Position numbers and translations under genes: made by a program
Notes under the pieces: generated by a model
Seen by the model: the letters and a program-made list of their open reading frames with translations, nothing else
Told to the model about the DNA's origin: nothing
The model's database searches: none
Assembly: GCA_030753265.1 (NCBI GenBank)
Contig: JASMCQ010000032.1
Location: 37,361-101,360, forward strand
Source: Dehalococcoidia bacterium
GTDB lineage: Bacteria > Chloroflexota > Dehalococcoidia > UBA3495
DNA: 64,000 nt
Direction: 5' to 3'
Shown here: one piece after another, positions 57,489-64,000 of the stretch
Layout: each line of letters opens with the position of its first letter
How positions within the stretch are numbered: the stretch's first letter is position 1

Positions 57489-58601
57489 ATGCTAAGACTT
57501 TCCAGGCAAAACCTCAGGACCCCAGGACCCACACCCGTGCCGGACGACATAATGGAAGCGATGACCAATCCCATGATCAACCACCGAGGCCCCGAGTTCT
57601 TGGACCTGATCACCCGGGCCACGGAGCAGCTCAAGCAGGTGTTCCTGACCAAGAACGACCTGTACATTCTGACCGCGTCGGGGACCGGGGCGTTGGAGGC
57701 CTCGATCGTCAACACCCTCTCCCCGGGTGACAAGGTGCTCTCAGCCACCGCCGGGGCCTTCGGAAACCGTTACACCGATCTAGCCCGGGCCTACGGAGCC
57801 GAGGTGCAGCACCTGGATTTTGAATGGGGCGCCGCCGTCGACCCGGACTCAGTCCGCCAGGCTTTGCGCGCCAGCCCGGACATCAAGGCCGTGATCATAA
57901 CCCACAACGAGACCTCCACCGGGGTAACCCACCCGCTGGACGCCATAGCCCAGGTGGTCAAAGGCGAGTTCGATAAGCTGCTGCTGGTGGATGCAGTCAG
58001 CAGTCTGGGCTGCGTTCCCGTGCTGGTGGATGGCTGGAACTGCGACATGGTCGGGACCGCGTCTCAGAAGGGATTCATGATCCCGCCGGGCTTGTCCTTC
58101 ATCAGCGTCAGCGCTGCCGGCTGGAAGGCCCAGGAGACGGCCGCCATGCCCCGGTTTTACTTCGACCTCAAGGCGGCCCAGAGCTACCTGGAAAGGGGCC
58201 AGACACCGTGGACCCCCAACCTGTCCACCCTGTATGGCCTGTCCCTCGCCCTGGATAAGCTGCTGGCCGAGGGGATGGAAAACGTGTTCCAGCGCCACGC
58301 TGACATCGGCCAGTTCACCCGGGACGGGGTCAAGGACCTGGGGCTGGAGCTACTGGCCCGGGACGAAGCCTACGCCTCCAACACGGTTACCGCCATCAAG
58401 ATTCCCGAGAGCGTGGACAGCTCCAAATTCATGGGCATGATGCGAACCGAGGAAAATGTCGTGTTGGCCGGCGGGCAGGGTAAACTCACCGGGCACATCT
58501 TCCGCATCGGGCACCTGGGGTCCGTATCTCGCGAGGATATCGAAGAGGTGCTGAAGGCCCTCAAGGTGGTGCTGCCCAAGGTCGGTTTCAGCTCCCGCTA
58601 G
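57489..58601 (+). CDS. Class V aminotransferase (alanine-glyoxylate/serine-pyruvate type)
   Basis: A 370-residue PLP enzyme. [15 protein letters not shown] and [13 protein letters not shown] open the fold, and [14 protein letters not shown] binds PLP phosphate. [14 protein letters not shown] and [10 protein letters not shown] follow, and the Schiff-base lysine is in [13 protein letters not shown] near residue 193. Members transfer amino groups between alanine or serine and glyoxylate, or act in purine catabolism. GGAGCGGAGAAGGC lies before the ATG. It stands alone, convergent with the DUF1015 gene. Confidence 0.9.
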   Translation: MLRLSRQNLRTPGPTPVPDDIMEAMTNPMINHRGPEFLDLITRATEQLKQVFLTKNDLYILTASGTGALEASIVNTLSPGDKVLSATAGAFGNRYTDLARAYGAEVQHLDFEWGAAVDPDSVRQALRASPDIKAVIITHNETSTGVTHPLDAIAQVVKGEFDKLLLVDAVSSLGCVPVLVDGWNCDMVGTASQKGFMIPPGLSFISVSAAGWKAQETAAMPRFYFDLKAAQSYLERGQTPWTPNLSTLYGLSLALDKLLAEGMENVFQRHADIGQFTRDGVKDLGLELLARDEAYASNTVTAIKIPESVDSSKFMGMMRTEENVVLAGGQGKLTGHIFRIGHLGSVSREDIEEVLKALKVVLPKVGFSSR

Positions 58602-58662
58602 GCTGAGGCCCCTTCGCTGTCCCTGAATCCGGGTTCTTGCAAAAAGGTCCTCCAAGCGGAAC

Positions 58663-59967
58663 TCAGAACAAAGTGCCCCGAAGCTGGTTGATCACCAGCC
58701 CCGTTGGTAACTTAGGGTAGAAGAACGTGGACTTCCGCGGCAGCCGGTGGCCTTCGCCAACGATCGCCTCGAACTGGTCCATCGGAAACGGCTTGAGCAA
58801 GAAGGCCATCTGCCGGGCGCCGGAGGCGACCTGCTCCAGCGCATCGGCGGGGTCGTGGATGTAGCCCAGGTGGTCCAGGGTGGCGTCGCCAAGGACCGGC
58901 CTCAGCACATGCTCCTCCAGAATCCAGGCTTCAGACACGGCCTGTGGCCCCCACTGAGTCCAGTTGACGCCCTCCCGCAAGGTCAGGAGGAACGGGCCTT
59001 CGGCCTCCGGCCCCACCAGTCCCACTGCGTGCCGGTCGCGGCCGTGCTGAGCCACCTCTTCCGCCAGCCTATCGGCCCGCTGGTCCCCGGCCAAAGCGAG
59101 GGGCTGGAACTCGAACGTCCGGTGGAGCCTTTCTTGGACCTGTTTCAACCGGTCCGGGGGAAGTCCCCCGACCAGGCGGTGATACGGCAGCACCGACAGG
59201 CCCGGATCGTCGAAGCCGATCAGGGTCATCATGATGAAGTTGTAGGCCGCGCCGGGCTGGGCCGGGCCCTTTTCCCGCTCCCGGTGCAGCTGCGCGAACT
59301 TCAGGGCCGCCTCGTACCGGTGGTGCCCATCGGCGAGAAACACGGGCCGGTCCGAGAAGAACCGGCTGATGGACGCCTTGATCTCGGGGCCGGCGATTCG
59401 CCAGAGCGCGAACTCCTGCTCCGACTCGTCCCGCGCGTCCAGAACCGGGGCGCCGGACATGACCTCCTGGAACACCGGGGCCAGCTCCGCCGCGGTGTCG
59501 CGGTACAGGCTCATGATGGGGCTGAAATTGGCGTCGCATTTTTCCATTAGCGACACACGGTCTTGAATCGGCAGCTCCTCGGTGTACTCGTGGGGCAGCA
59601 CCTGCCTGCTCTCGTACCCTTCCAGCCGGACACAGGCGGTCAATCCCAGGCGGGTCCGTTGCCGCCCCTGGTCCTGAAACCGGTGCCTTTGCAGGTAAAA
59701 GCCCGGCTCCTGGTCCCGCCGCAACACCCCCTGCCCGGTCCACTGTTCGAACAGGGCGGCGGCACTCGAGTACTGGCCCTCGGCCGGGGAGGCCCAATCC
59801 AGTCCTTCTCCCGCTTCCAGGTGCACCACGTTGTAGGGGCTGCGCCGGCGCAGCGAATCTTGAAGCTCCGGAGTTACCATGTCGTAGGGCGGGCTGAGGA
59901 CCGAAGCCGGGTCCCCAACGACGTCCGGGTCATATCTCCAGCCACGGAAGGGCCTTAAATCAACCAT
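58663..59967 (-). CDS. DUF1015 family protein
   Basis: A 434-residue protein of the DUF1015 family (SpoIIIAA-distant, often annotated as uncharacterised). The hallmarks are DLRPFRGWRYDPDVVGDPAS, VLSPPYDMVTPELQDSLRRR, PYNVVHLEAGE, and the central FLADGHHRYEAALKFAQLHR with IMMTLIGFDDPGLSVLPYHR. The DGHHRYE motif is the most conserved part and suggests a nucleotide or metal site, but the function is unknown. I started it at the ATG at 59967; eight further residues upstream are possible. Confidence 0.88.
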   Translation of the reverse strand: MVDLRPFRGWRYDPDVVGDPASVLSPPYDMVTPELQDSLRRRSPYNVVHLEAGEGLDWASPAEGQYSSAAALFEQWTGQGVLRRDQEPGFYLQRHRFQDQGRQRTRLGLTACVRLEGYESRQVLPHEYTEELPIQDRVSLMEKCDANFSPIMSLYRDTAAELAPVFQEVMSGAPVLDARDESEQEFALWRIAGPEIKASISRFFSDRPVFLADGHHRYEAALKFAQLHREREKGPAQPGAAYNFIMMTLIGFDDPGLSVLPYHRLVGGLPPDRLKQVQERLHRTFEFQPLALAGDQRADRLAEEVAQHGRDRHAVGLVGPEAEGPFLLTLREGVNWTQWGPQAVSEAWILEEHVLRPVLGDATLDHLGYIHDPADALEQVASGARQMAFLLKPFPMDQFEAIVGEGHRLPRKSTFFYPKLPTGLVINQLRGTLF

Positions 59968-60093
59968 GGGATCAACAATCTCCAATAACAACGATCTCTC
60001 GTAACGATTATAGGGTGAGCGGAATGAGCAAGTCCACCGTGGTTGCCTCCGGGGACCCGCCGTCGTTGAGCCACGGCCAGGGTCCGGCGTCGC

Positions 60094-60122
60094 TTTAAGG
60101 CGGCTGGCCGCTGTGATATACT
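60094..60122 (+). promoter_or_regulatory. Promoter of argJ
   Basis: TTTAAG at 60094-60099, a 17-bp spacer ending TGTGA and TATACT at 60117-60122. The -35 is weak, the -10 good. It lies 58 bases before the ATG. Confidence 0.5.
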
Positions 60123-60179
60123 CCTAGCCGGCGCGATTCCAGAATTCGTGACTAGCGTGACTAGTAAGGAAAGGTTCCC

Positions 60180-61397
60180 ATGGCAGGTGCGATCGACTTC
60201 CTGGAGGGCGGGACGGTAACCAGCGTCCAGGGCTTCCTCGCCGGGGCCACCTACGCCGGGCTGAAGACCTACGCTGAAGACAAGCTGGACCTGAGCCTGC
60301 TTCTCTCCGAAGCCCCCTGCGTCGCCGCCGGTGTTTTCACCACCAGCACCATAAAGTCGCCGTCGGTCAACGTGACCCAAGATCACCTTGTCAAGGGGCC
60401 GGTACGGGGGCTGGTGGTCAACGCGGGCATCGCCAACACCTGCGTCGGCGAGCAGGGTTACAAAGACGCCGAGGAGATGACAGGCCTGGCCGCCGAGCGG
60501 CTTGGGGTACAGCGGAGAGAGGTGTTGGTCTGCAGCACCGGCATCATCGGCGTGGAACTCCCCATGTCCCTGATTCGCGACGGCATCCAAACCATCGAGC
60601 TTTCCCAGCACGGTGGTTCGCAGTTGGCTCGGGCCATGATGACCACCGATACCCGGCCCAAAGAAGTGGCGGTTACCTTCACACTCGACGGCAAGCAGGT
60701 CCGCATGGGCGGAGTCACCAAGGGCTCCGGGATGATCCATCCCAACATGGCCACCATGCTGGCCTTCATAACCACCGATGCTGCCGTTGATAGGGATTTC
60801 TTGCAGGACACGCTACGCGAGGTGGCCGACGCCTCGTTCAACATGCTGACCATAGATGGTGACACCAGCACCAATGACACCCTGCTGGTACTGGCCAACG
60901 GGCTGGCGGCCAACCGGCCGATTACCGCGGGTTCACCCGACGCGGCGACCTTCAAGGGCGCCCTGACGGAGGTCTGTGTTCACTTAACAAGGGAGATGGC
61001 CCGCGACGGCGAGGGAGCGACCCGGCTCATCGTGGTCGAAGTGACGGGGGCCAAGGATATACCGGACGCCCGCAAAGCGGCCCGCACCATCGCCTCTTCC
61101 AGCCTGGTAAAATCGGCGGTCTTTGGGGCCGACCCCAACTGGGGAAGGGTGCTGGCCGCCCTGGGCCGAAGCGCCGCCGCCGTCACCGAGGATAAGATCG
61201 ATCTGTACATCAACGGGGTCTGCATCATGCAGGAGGGCAAGCAGATCCCCTTCCACCGGGACGCGGTGGTGGTGTTGATGCGCGGGTCCGAGGTGACCTT
61301 CAAGCTGAACCTCAACCTGGGAGACGGCCAGGCCACCGCCTGGGGATGTGATCTCACCGAGCAGTACGTGATGATCAACAGCGCGTATTCCACCTGA
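60180..61397 (+). CDS. argJ: Bifunctional ornithine acetyltransferase / N-acetylglutamate synthase
   Basis: Moves acetyl groups from N-acetylornithine to glutamate in the cyclic arginine pathway. The precursor cleaves itself before the Thr in the motif MIHPNMATMLAF (Thr about 192), which is intact. Other conserved parts are LVVNAGIANTCVGEQGY, VLVCSTGIIGVELPM, and FGADPNWGRVLAALGR. 405 residues is standard, and the C-terminus ends in the usual hydrophobic short tail (VMINSAYST). argB follows after 158 bases. Confidence 0.96.
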   Translation: MAGAIDFLEGGTVTSVQGFLAGATYAGLKTYAEDKLDLSLLLSEAPCVAAGVFTTSTIKSPSVNVTQDHLVKGPVRGLVVNAGIANTCVGEQGYKDAEEMTGLAAERLGVQRREVLVCSTGIIGVELPMSLIRDGIQTIELSQHGGSQLARAMMTTDTRPKEVAVTFTLDGKQVRMGGVTKGSGMIHPNMATMLAFITTDAAVDRDFLQDTLREVADASFNMLTIDGDTSTNDTLLVLANGLAANRPITAGSPDAATFKGALTEVCVHLTREMARDGEGATRLIVVEVTGAKDIPDARKAARTIASSSLVKSAVFGADPNWGRVLAALGRSAAAVTEDKIDLYINGVCIMQEGKQIPFHRDAVVVLMRGSEVTFKLNLNLGDGQATAWGCDLTEQYVMINSAYST

Positions 61398-61555
61398 GCC
61401 GGGCGCACCTTGGCCTTCCGGAAGGCAGTGCCGGCCGCTACTCTCCATTGCACAGCTAACCTGCTGTCTATTCCCTTGGCTCATTCCGCGACTATGCTTT
61501 ATTCACCTGGGCAACATTTGACCGCACATTTCACCTTCGCTAATTGGGAGGTGGA

Positions 61556-62341
61556 ATGCCTGGCCCACCGATAGTCGTGAAAATCGGGGGCAGCACCCTG
61601 AGCAATCAAGACACCAGCCTGAAGGACCTGGTAACCCTTCAGCAGGAGGGAGTTGCCCTGGTGGTGGTCCACGGCGGGGGCCCGGTAATCTCCCAGTGGA
61701 TGCAGCGCCAGGGTCTACGGCCGCGCTTCGTTGGCGGCCTGCGGGTCACCGACGAGCCGAGCCTGGAAATAGTCGTGGCGGTGCTGACCGGATTGATCAA
61801 CAAGGAGCTGGTCGCGCGGGTCCATCATCTGGGCGGCCGCGCCATCGGCATCAGCGGCATCGACGGCGGCATGCTGGAGGCCCACATCGCCAATCCCGAA
61901 TTGGGGTTCGTTGGCGAGATTTCCAAGGTCGACGGCGAGCCGTTGCAGGCGATCCTGGACAGCGGGTACATCCCCCTGGTGGCCCCCCTGGCCAGCCATC
62001 GCCAGGACGGGTCGGAGCATTCCGGGGCGCCCCTCAACATCAACGGCGACACCGTGGCCGGGGAGTTGGCCCATGCCCTGGGCGCGGAACGCCTGATCTT
62101 CCTGACGGACGTGGAAGGAATCCTGGACGGCAACAACCGGGTGATCCGACGGCTGGACCGGCGCCGGGCCAGCATCCTTGCCCGATCCGGGGTGGTTGGC
62201 AGCGGCATGATTCCCAAGCTAGCCGCTTGCCTTCGGGCCCTGGAGCGTTCGCCTGTAGCCGACATCATCGACGGCCGGAGGCCGGAGGCGTTGCTGGAAT
62301 GCGTCCGGGGGGTTGCCTCCGGCACCACCATTACCGCCTAG
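61556..62341 (+). CDS. argB: Acetylglutamate kinase
   Basis: Phosphorylates N-acetylglutamate in arginine synthesis. The 261-residue amino-acid-kinase fold has VVKIGGSTLS, the substrate loop VVHGGGPVISQWMQ, INGDTVAGELAHALGAERLI and FLTDVEGIL, and GSGMIPKLAACLRALE near the end. GGGAGGTGG lies before the ATG. It is shorter than the 280-300 of arginine-sensitive forms with an N-terminal helix, so it is probably the feedback-insensitive type. An intrinsic terminator follows. Confidence 0.95.
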   Translation: MPGPPIVVKIGGSTLSNQDTSLKDLVTLQQEGVALVVVHGGGPVISQWMQRQGLRPRFVGGLRVTDEPSLEIVVAVLTGLINKELVARVHHLGGRAIGISGIDGGMLEAHIANPELGFVGEISKVDGEPLQAILDSGYIPLVAPLASHRQDGSEHSGAPLNINGDTVAGELAHALGAERLIFLTDVEGILDGNNRVIRRLDRRRASILARSGVVGSGMIPKLAACLRALERSPVADIIDGRRPEALLECVRGVASGTTITA

Positions 62342-62455
62342 CGCTGGCTCAGGAGATGCGTTCTGCCATCGCGCACGAGGGCTTGAATGCCGCCGTTCGA
62401 GGGGGTTGAAACCCGCCCCTACACCTCTTCGTGTCCCCCAGGCGAGATAGGATAG

Positions 62456-62490
62456 AAAGGGTGGGTGACACCCCGAACCCACCCTTTATT
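62456..62490 (+). terminator. Intrinsic terminator after argB
   Basis: AAAGGGTGGGT at 62456-62466 pairs with ACCCACCCTTT at 62477-62487 and is followed by ATT. The 11-bp stem is perfect. Confidence 0.75.
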
Positions 62491-62543
62491 CAGAGGGGCC
62501 AAGCATGCTTGACGGCTGCCCGGTCGATTCAAACCCTTCGATA

Positions 62544-62578
62544 TCCTCCTTTCCAAAAGGAGGACCAAGGGGGATTTA
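62544..62578. repeat. Family B-like hairpin
   Basis: TCCTCCTTT-CCA-AAAGGAGGA followed by CCAAGGGGGATTT. It is a relative of the elements at 36471 and 41916, just upstream of the last gene. Confidence 0.65.
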
Positions 62579-62638
62579 CGCCTCGCGGAGCTTGGCCGTC
62601 GAGTCCGGTAACTTTGGGGGCGACGGTGGCGATCGGCC

Positions 62639-64000
62639 ATGAGCTACGAACTCACCGACGACGCTGAAATAACCCCAAGTCCAGGGGTTCCCGGTATTTC
62701 CGCGGCCCAGCTCCGCCTGGCTCGCCGCTGGGCTCTGGCCCTCGTCGCCCTGGTCTTGCTGGTCTTAAGCCTGTGGTGGGTCCGCGCCGTATACACCGAC
62801 TGGCTGTGGTTCGACCGGCTGGGTCTTCTCAGCGTCTACACCAAGCTCCTGATCCTGAAGGCGTGGCTCTTCCTGGGCGGCGCCCTGGCGGCTGCGGCCT
62901 TCCTTTCCGGGAACATGTATCTGGCGGTCCGCTTCTCCCGGGGGCCCTCGACACGCATCTTGAAAGACGATGTGGTCCGGTCGCTACGGGCGCTGATATT
63001 CGGAACCGCCGGTCTCACCGTGTTGATCGCCGCTCCCATATTCGGCGCGGTTGCGTCCGGGCGCTGGGAGACTTTCCTACTTTACTTCAACAGGGCGCCC
63101 TTCAACGCCACCGATCCCCAGTTTGGCCTGGACATCTCCTTCTACGTGGTGACGCTCCGCCTGCTTAACTTCATCCAGGGCTGGACCATGGGGCTGCTCA
63201 TCGTCACCATCGTGACCTGCCTGGCCCTGTATAGCTCGCGATACGGCCTGCGCGGCCTCGGGTTGGTCCTGGCTCCCCGGATGATGAAGCATGCGGCGGT
63301 TATGGGTTTGCTGCTGATGCTGAGTATCGCCGCCGGCCACGCGCTGGACGTGTACGAGCTGGTGCTCTCGGGCAAAGGGGTGGTTTTCGGCGCCACCTAC
63401 ACCGATGTCCACGCCCGCATCCCCGTCCTGTGGCTCTTGACCAGCATCGGCATCCTGGGGGCAGTCGGCTTCGGCGTCAGCAACTACTTCGGCGGCCTCC
63501 GTTTGATGGCCGGCGCCTTCAGCCTGTGGGTTATCGTGGTGCTGCTGGCGGACTTGGCCTACCCGGCCCTGTTCCAGCGATTCCAGGTGGAGCCCGACGA
63601 GTTCACACGGGAGCTTCCCTACATCCTCCGCAACCTGGAAGCGACCCGTGCCGCCTATCAGTTGGAGTTGGTTGACCCGGTCCCCTACCCGGCAACCGGC
63701 ACGCTGGACGCCCTGGCGTTACGGGACAACCGGGCCACCCTGGACAACATTCGGTTGTGGGACCCTCAGCCATTGCTGGACGCCTACAATCAGCTCCAGT
63801 TCATGGAGCTGTACTACCGGTTTCTCGACCTGGACTCGGACCGCTACGTGGTGGACGGCCGGCTGCGCCAGGTGCTGGTGGGGGCCAGGGAACTGGACTC
63901 GCAGAACCTGCCGCCGGACGCGCAGAATTGGGTAAACCGAAAACTGCAGTACACCCACGGCTACGGCGTATCCATGAGCCCCACCACCGGGTTCAGCCCC
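62639..64000 (+). CDS. UPF0182-family membrane protein, 3' end outside window
   Basis: 454 codons are visible and the frame runs off the window. After a short cytoplasmic N-terminus come about seven transmembrane helices: ALALVALVLLVLSLWWVRAV, then AWLFLGGALAAAAFLSGNM, LIFGTAGLTVLIAAPIFGA, and four more between residues 175 and 320. A long extracytoplasmic part follows with NLEATRAAYQLELVDPVPYP and QFMELYYRFLDLDSDRYVVD, the typical UPF0182 pattern (full proteins are near 900-1000 residues). Function unknown. No Shine-Dalgarno is clear before the ATG. Confidence 0.88.
   Translation, partial: MSYELTDDAEITPSPGVPGISAAQLRLARRWALALVALVLLVLSLWWVRAVYTDWLWFDRLGLLSVYTKLLILKAWLFLGGALAAAAFLSGNMYLAVRFSRGPSTRILKDDVVRSLRALIFGTAGLTVLIAAPIFGAVASGRWETFLLYFNRAPFNATDPQFGLDISFYVVTLRLLNFIQGWTMGLLIVTIVTCLALYSSRYGLRGLGLVLAPRMMKHAAVMGLLLMLSIAAGHALDVYELVLSGKGVVFGATYTDVHARIPVLWLLTSIGILGAVGFGVSNYFGGLRLMAGAFSLWVIVVLLADLAYPALFQRFQVEPDEFTRELPYILRNLEATRAAYQLELVDPVPYPATGTLDALALRDNRATLDNIRLWDPQPLLDAYNQLQFMELYYRFLDLDSDRYVVDGRLRQVLVGARELDSQNLPPDAQNWVNRKLQYTHGYGVSMSPTTGFSP

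Overview
GC-rich chromosomal window holding about 55 protein-coding genes. It carries no rRNA or tRNA gene, CRISPR array, transposase or phage gene that I can recognise. The gene mix is a heteromeric methylmalonyl-CoA mutase, paralogous nitronate monooxygenases and acyl-CoA dehydrogenases, CaiB-type CoA transferase, an enolase-superfamily dehydratase, a type 2-like IleRS and a UPF0182 protein. This fits an uncultured Chloroflexota of the Dehalococcoidia/SAR202 kind, but that placement is an inference from gene content and no marker gene decides it.

Layout. 1-13.4 kb: acyl-CoA and small-carbon metabolism on both strands (fused CoA transferase, VOC epimerase-like protein, SDR, FAD amine oxidase-like protein, tandem NMO pair, tandem ACAD pair, split methylmalonyl-CoA mutase, DinB-fold protein). 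Two of these units share an almost identical 39-bp promoter. 13.5-20.8 kb: mfd, then proB, a retropepsin-like protein and proA. 21-25.4 kb: the yhaO-yhaN pair of SbcCD-like nuclease/ATPase genes. 25.5-26.06 kb: a thioredoxin-fold gene whose two in-frame TGA codons stand exactly where a CxxC pair is expected and are followed by a bacterial SECIS-like hairpin; I read it as a SelL-type (UxxU) selenoprotein. 26.3-29.9 kb: amidohydrolase, a repair/RNA cluster (mug, thpR, alkA-like) and a broken RelBE-type toxin-antitoxin pair. 30-33.3 kb: ffh and an ABC-2 exporter. 33.8-38.6 kb: sbcC, GNAT, PPOX protein, a decayed PPOX copy and an AT-richer orphan gene. 38.6-42.6 kb: mutM and ileS.

42.9-48.2 kb is a thiamine-precursor salvage operon (thiZ-thiX-thiY-GYD protein-tenA-thiD, minus strand) preceded by a consensus promoter, a TPP riboswitch and an intrinsic terminator. 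Divergent from it are an orphan ThDP-binding decarboxylase half, an enolase-superfamily enzyme and a NIPSNAP-like protein. 51-57.1 kb holds GNAT, a membrane protein, zinc ADH, pcrA, an isochorismatase-fold protein without its cysteine, and a Crp/Fnr regulator. 57.5-64 kb holds a class V aminotransferase, a DUF1015 protein, argJ, argB and the start of a large UPF0182 membrane protein.

The intergenic DNA is rich in small palindromic repeats of at least four families. One copy is inserted in frame inside ileS. The most notable observations are the putative UxxU selenoprotein, the GIHH (swapped HIGH) signature in IleRS, the palindromic insertion in ileS, the shared promoter, the protease gene lodged between proB and proA, and an apparent ATC start codon.
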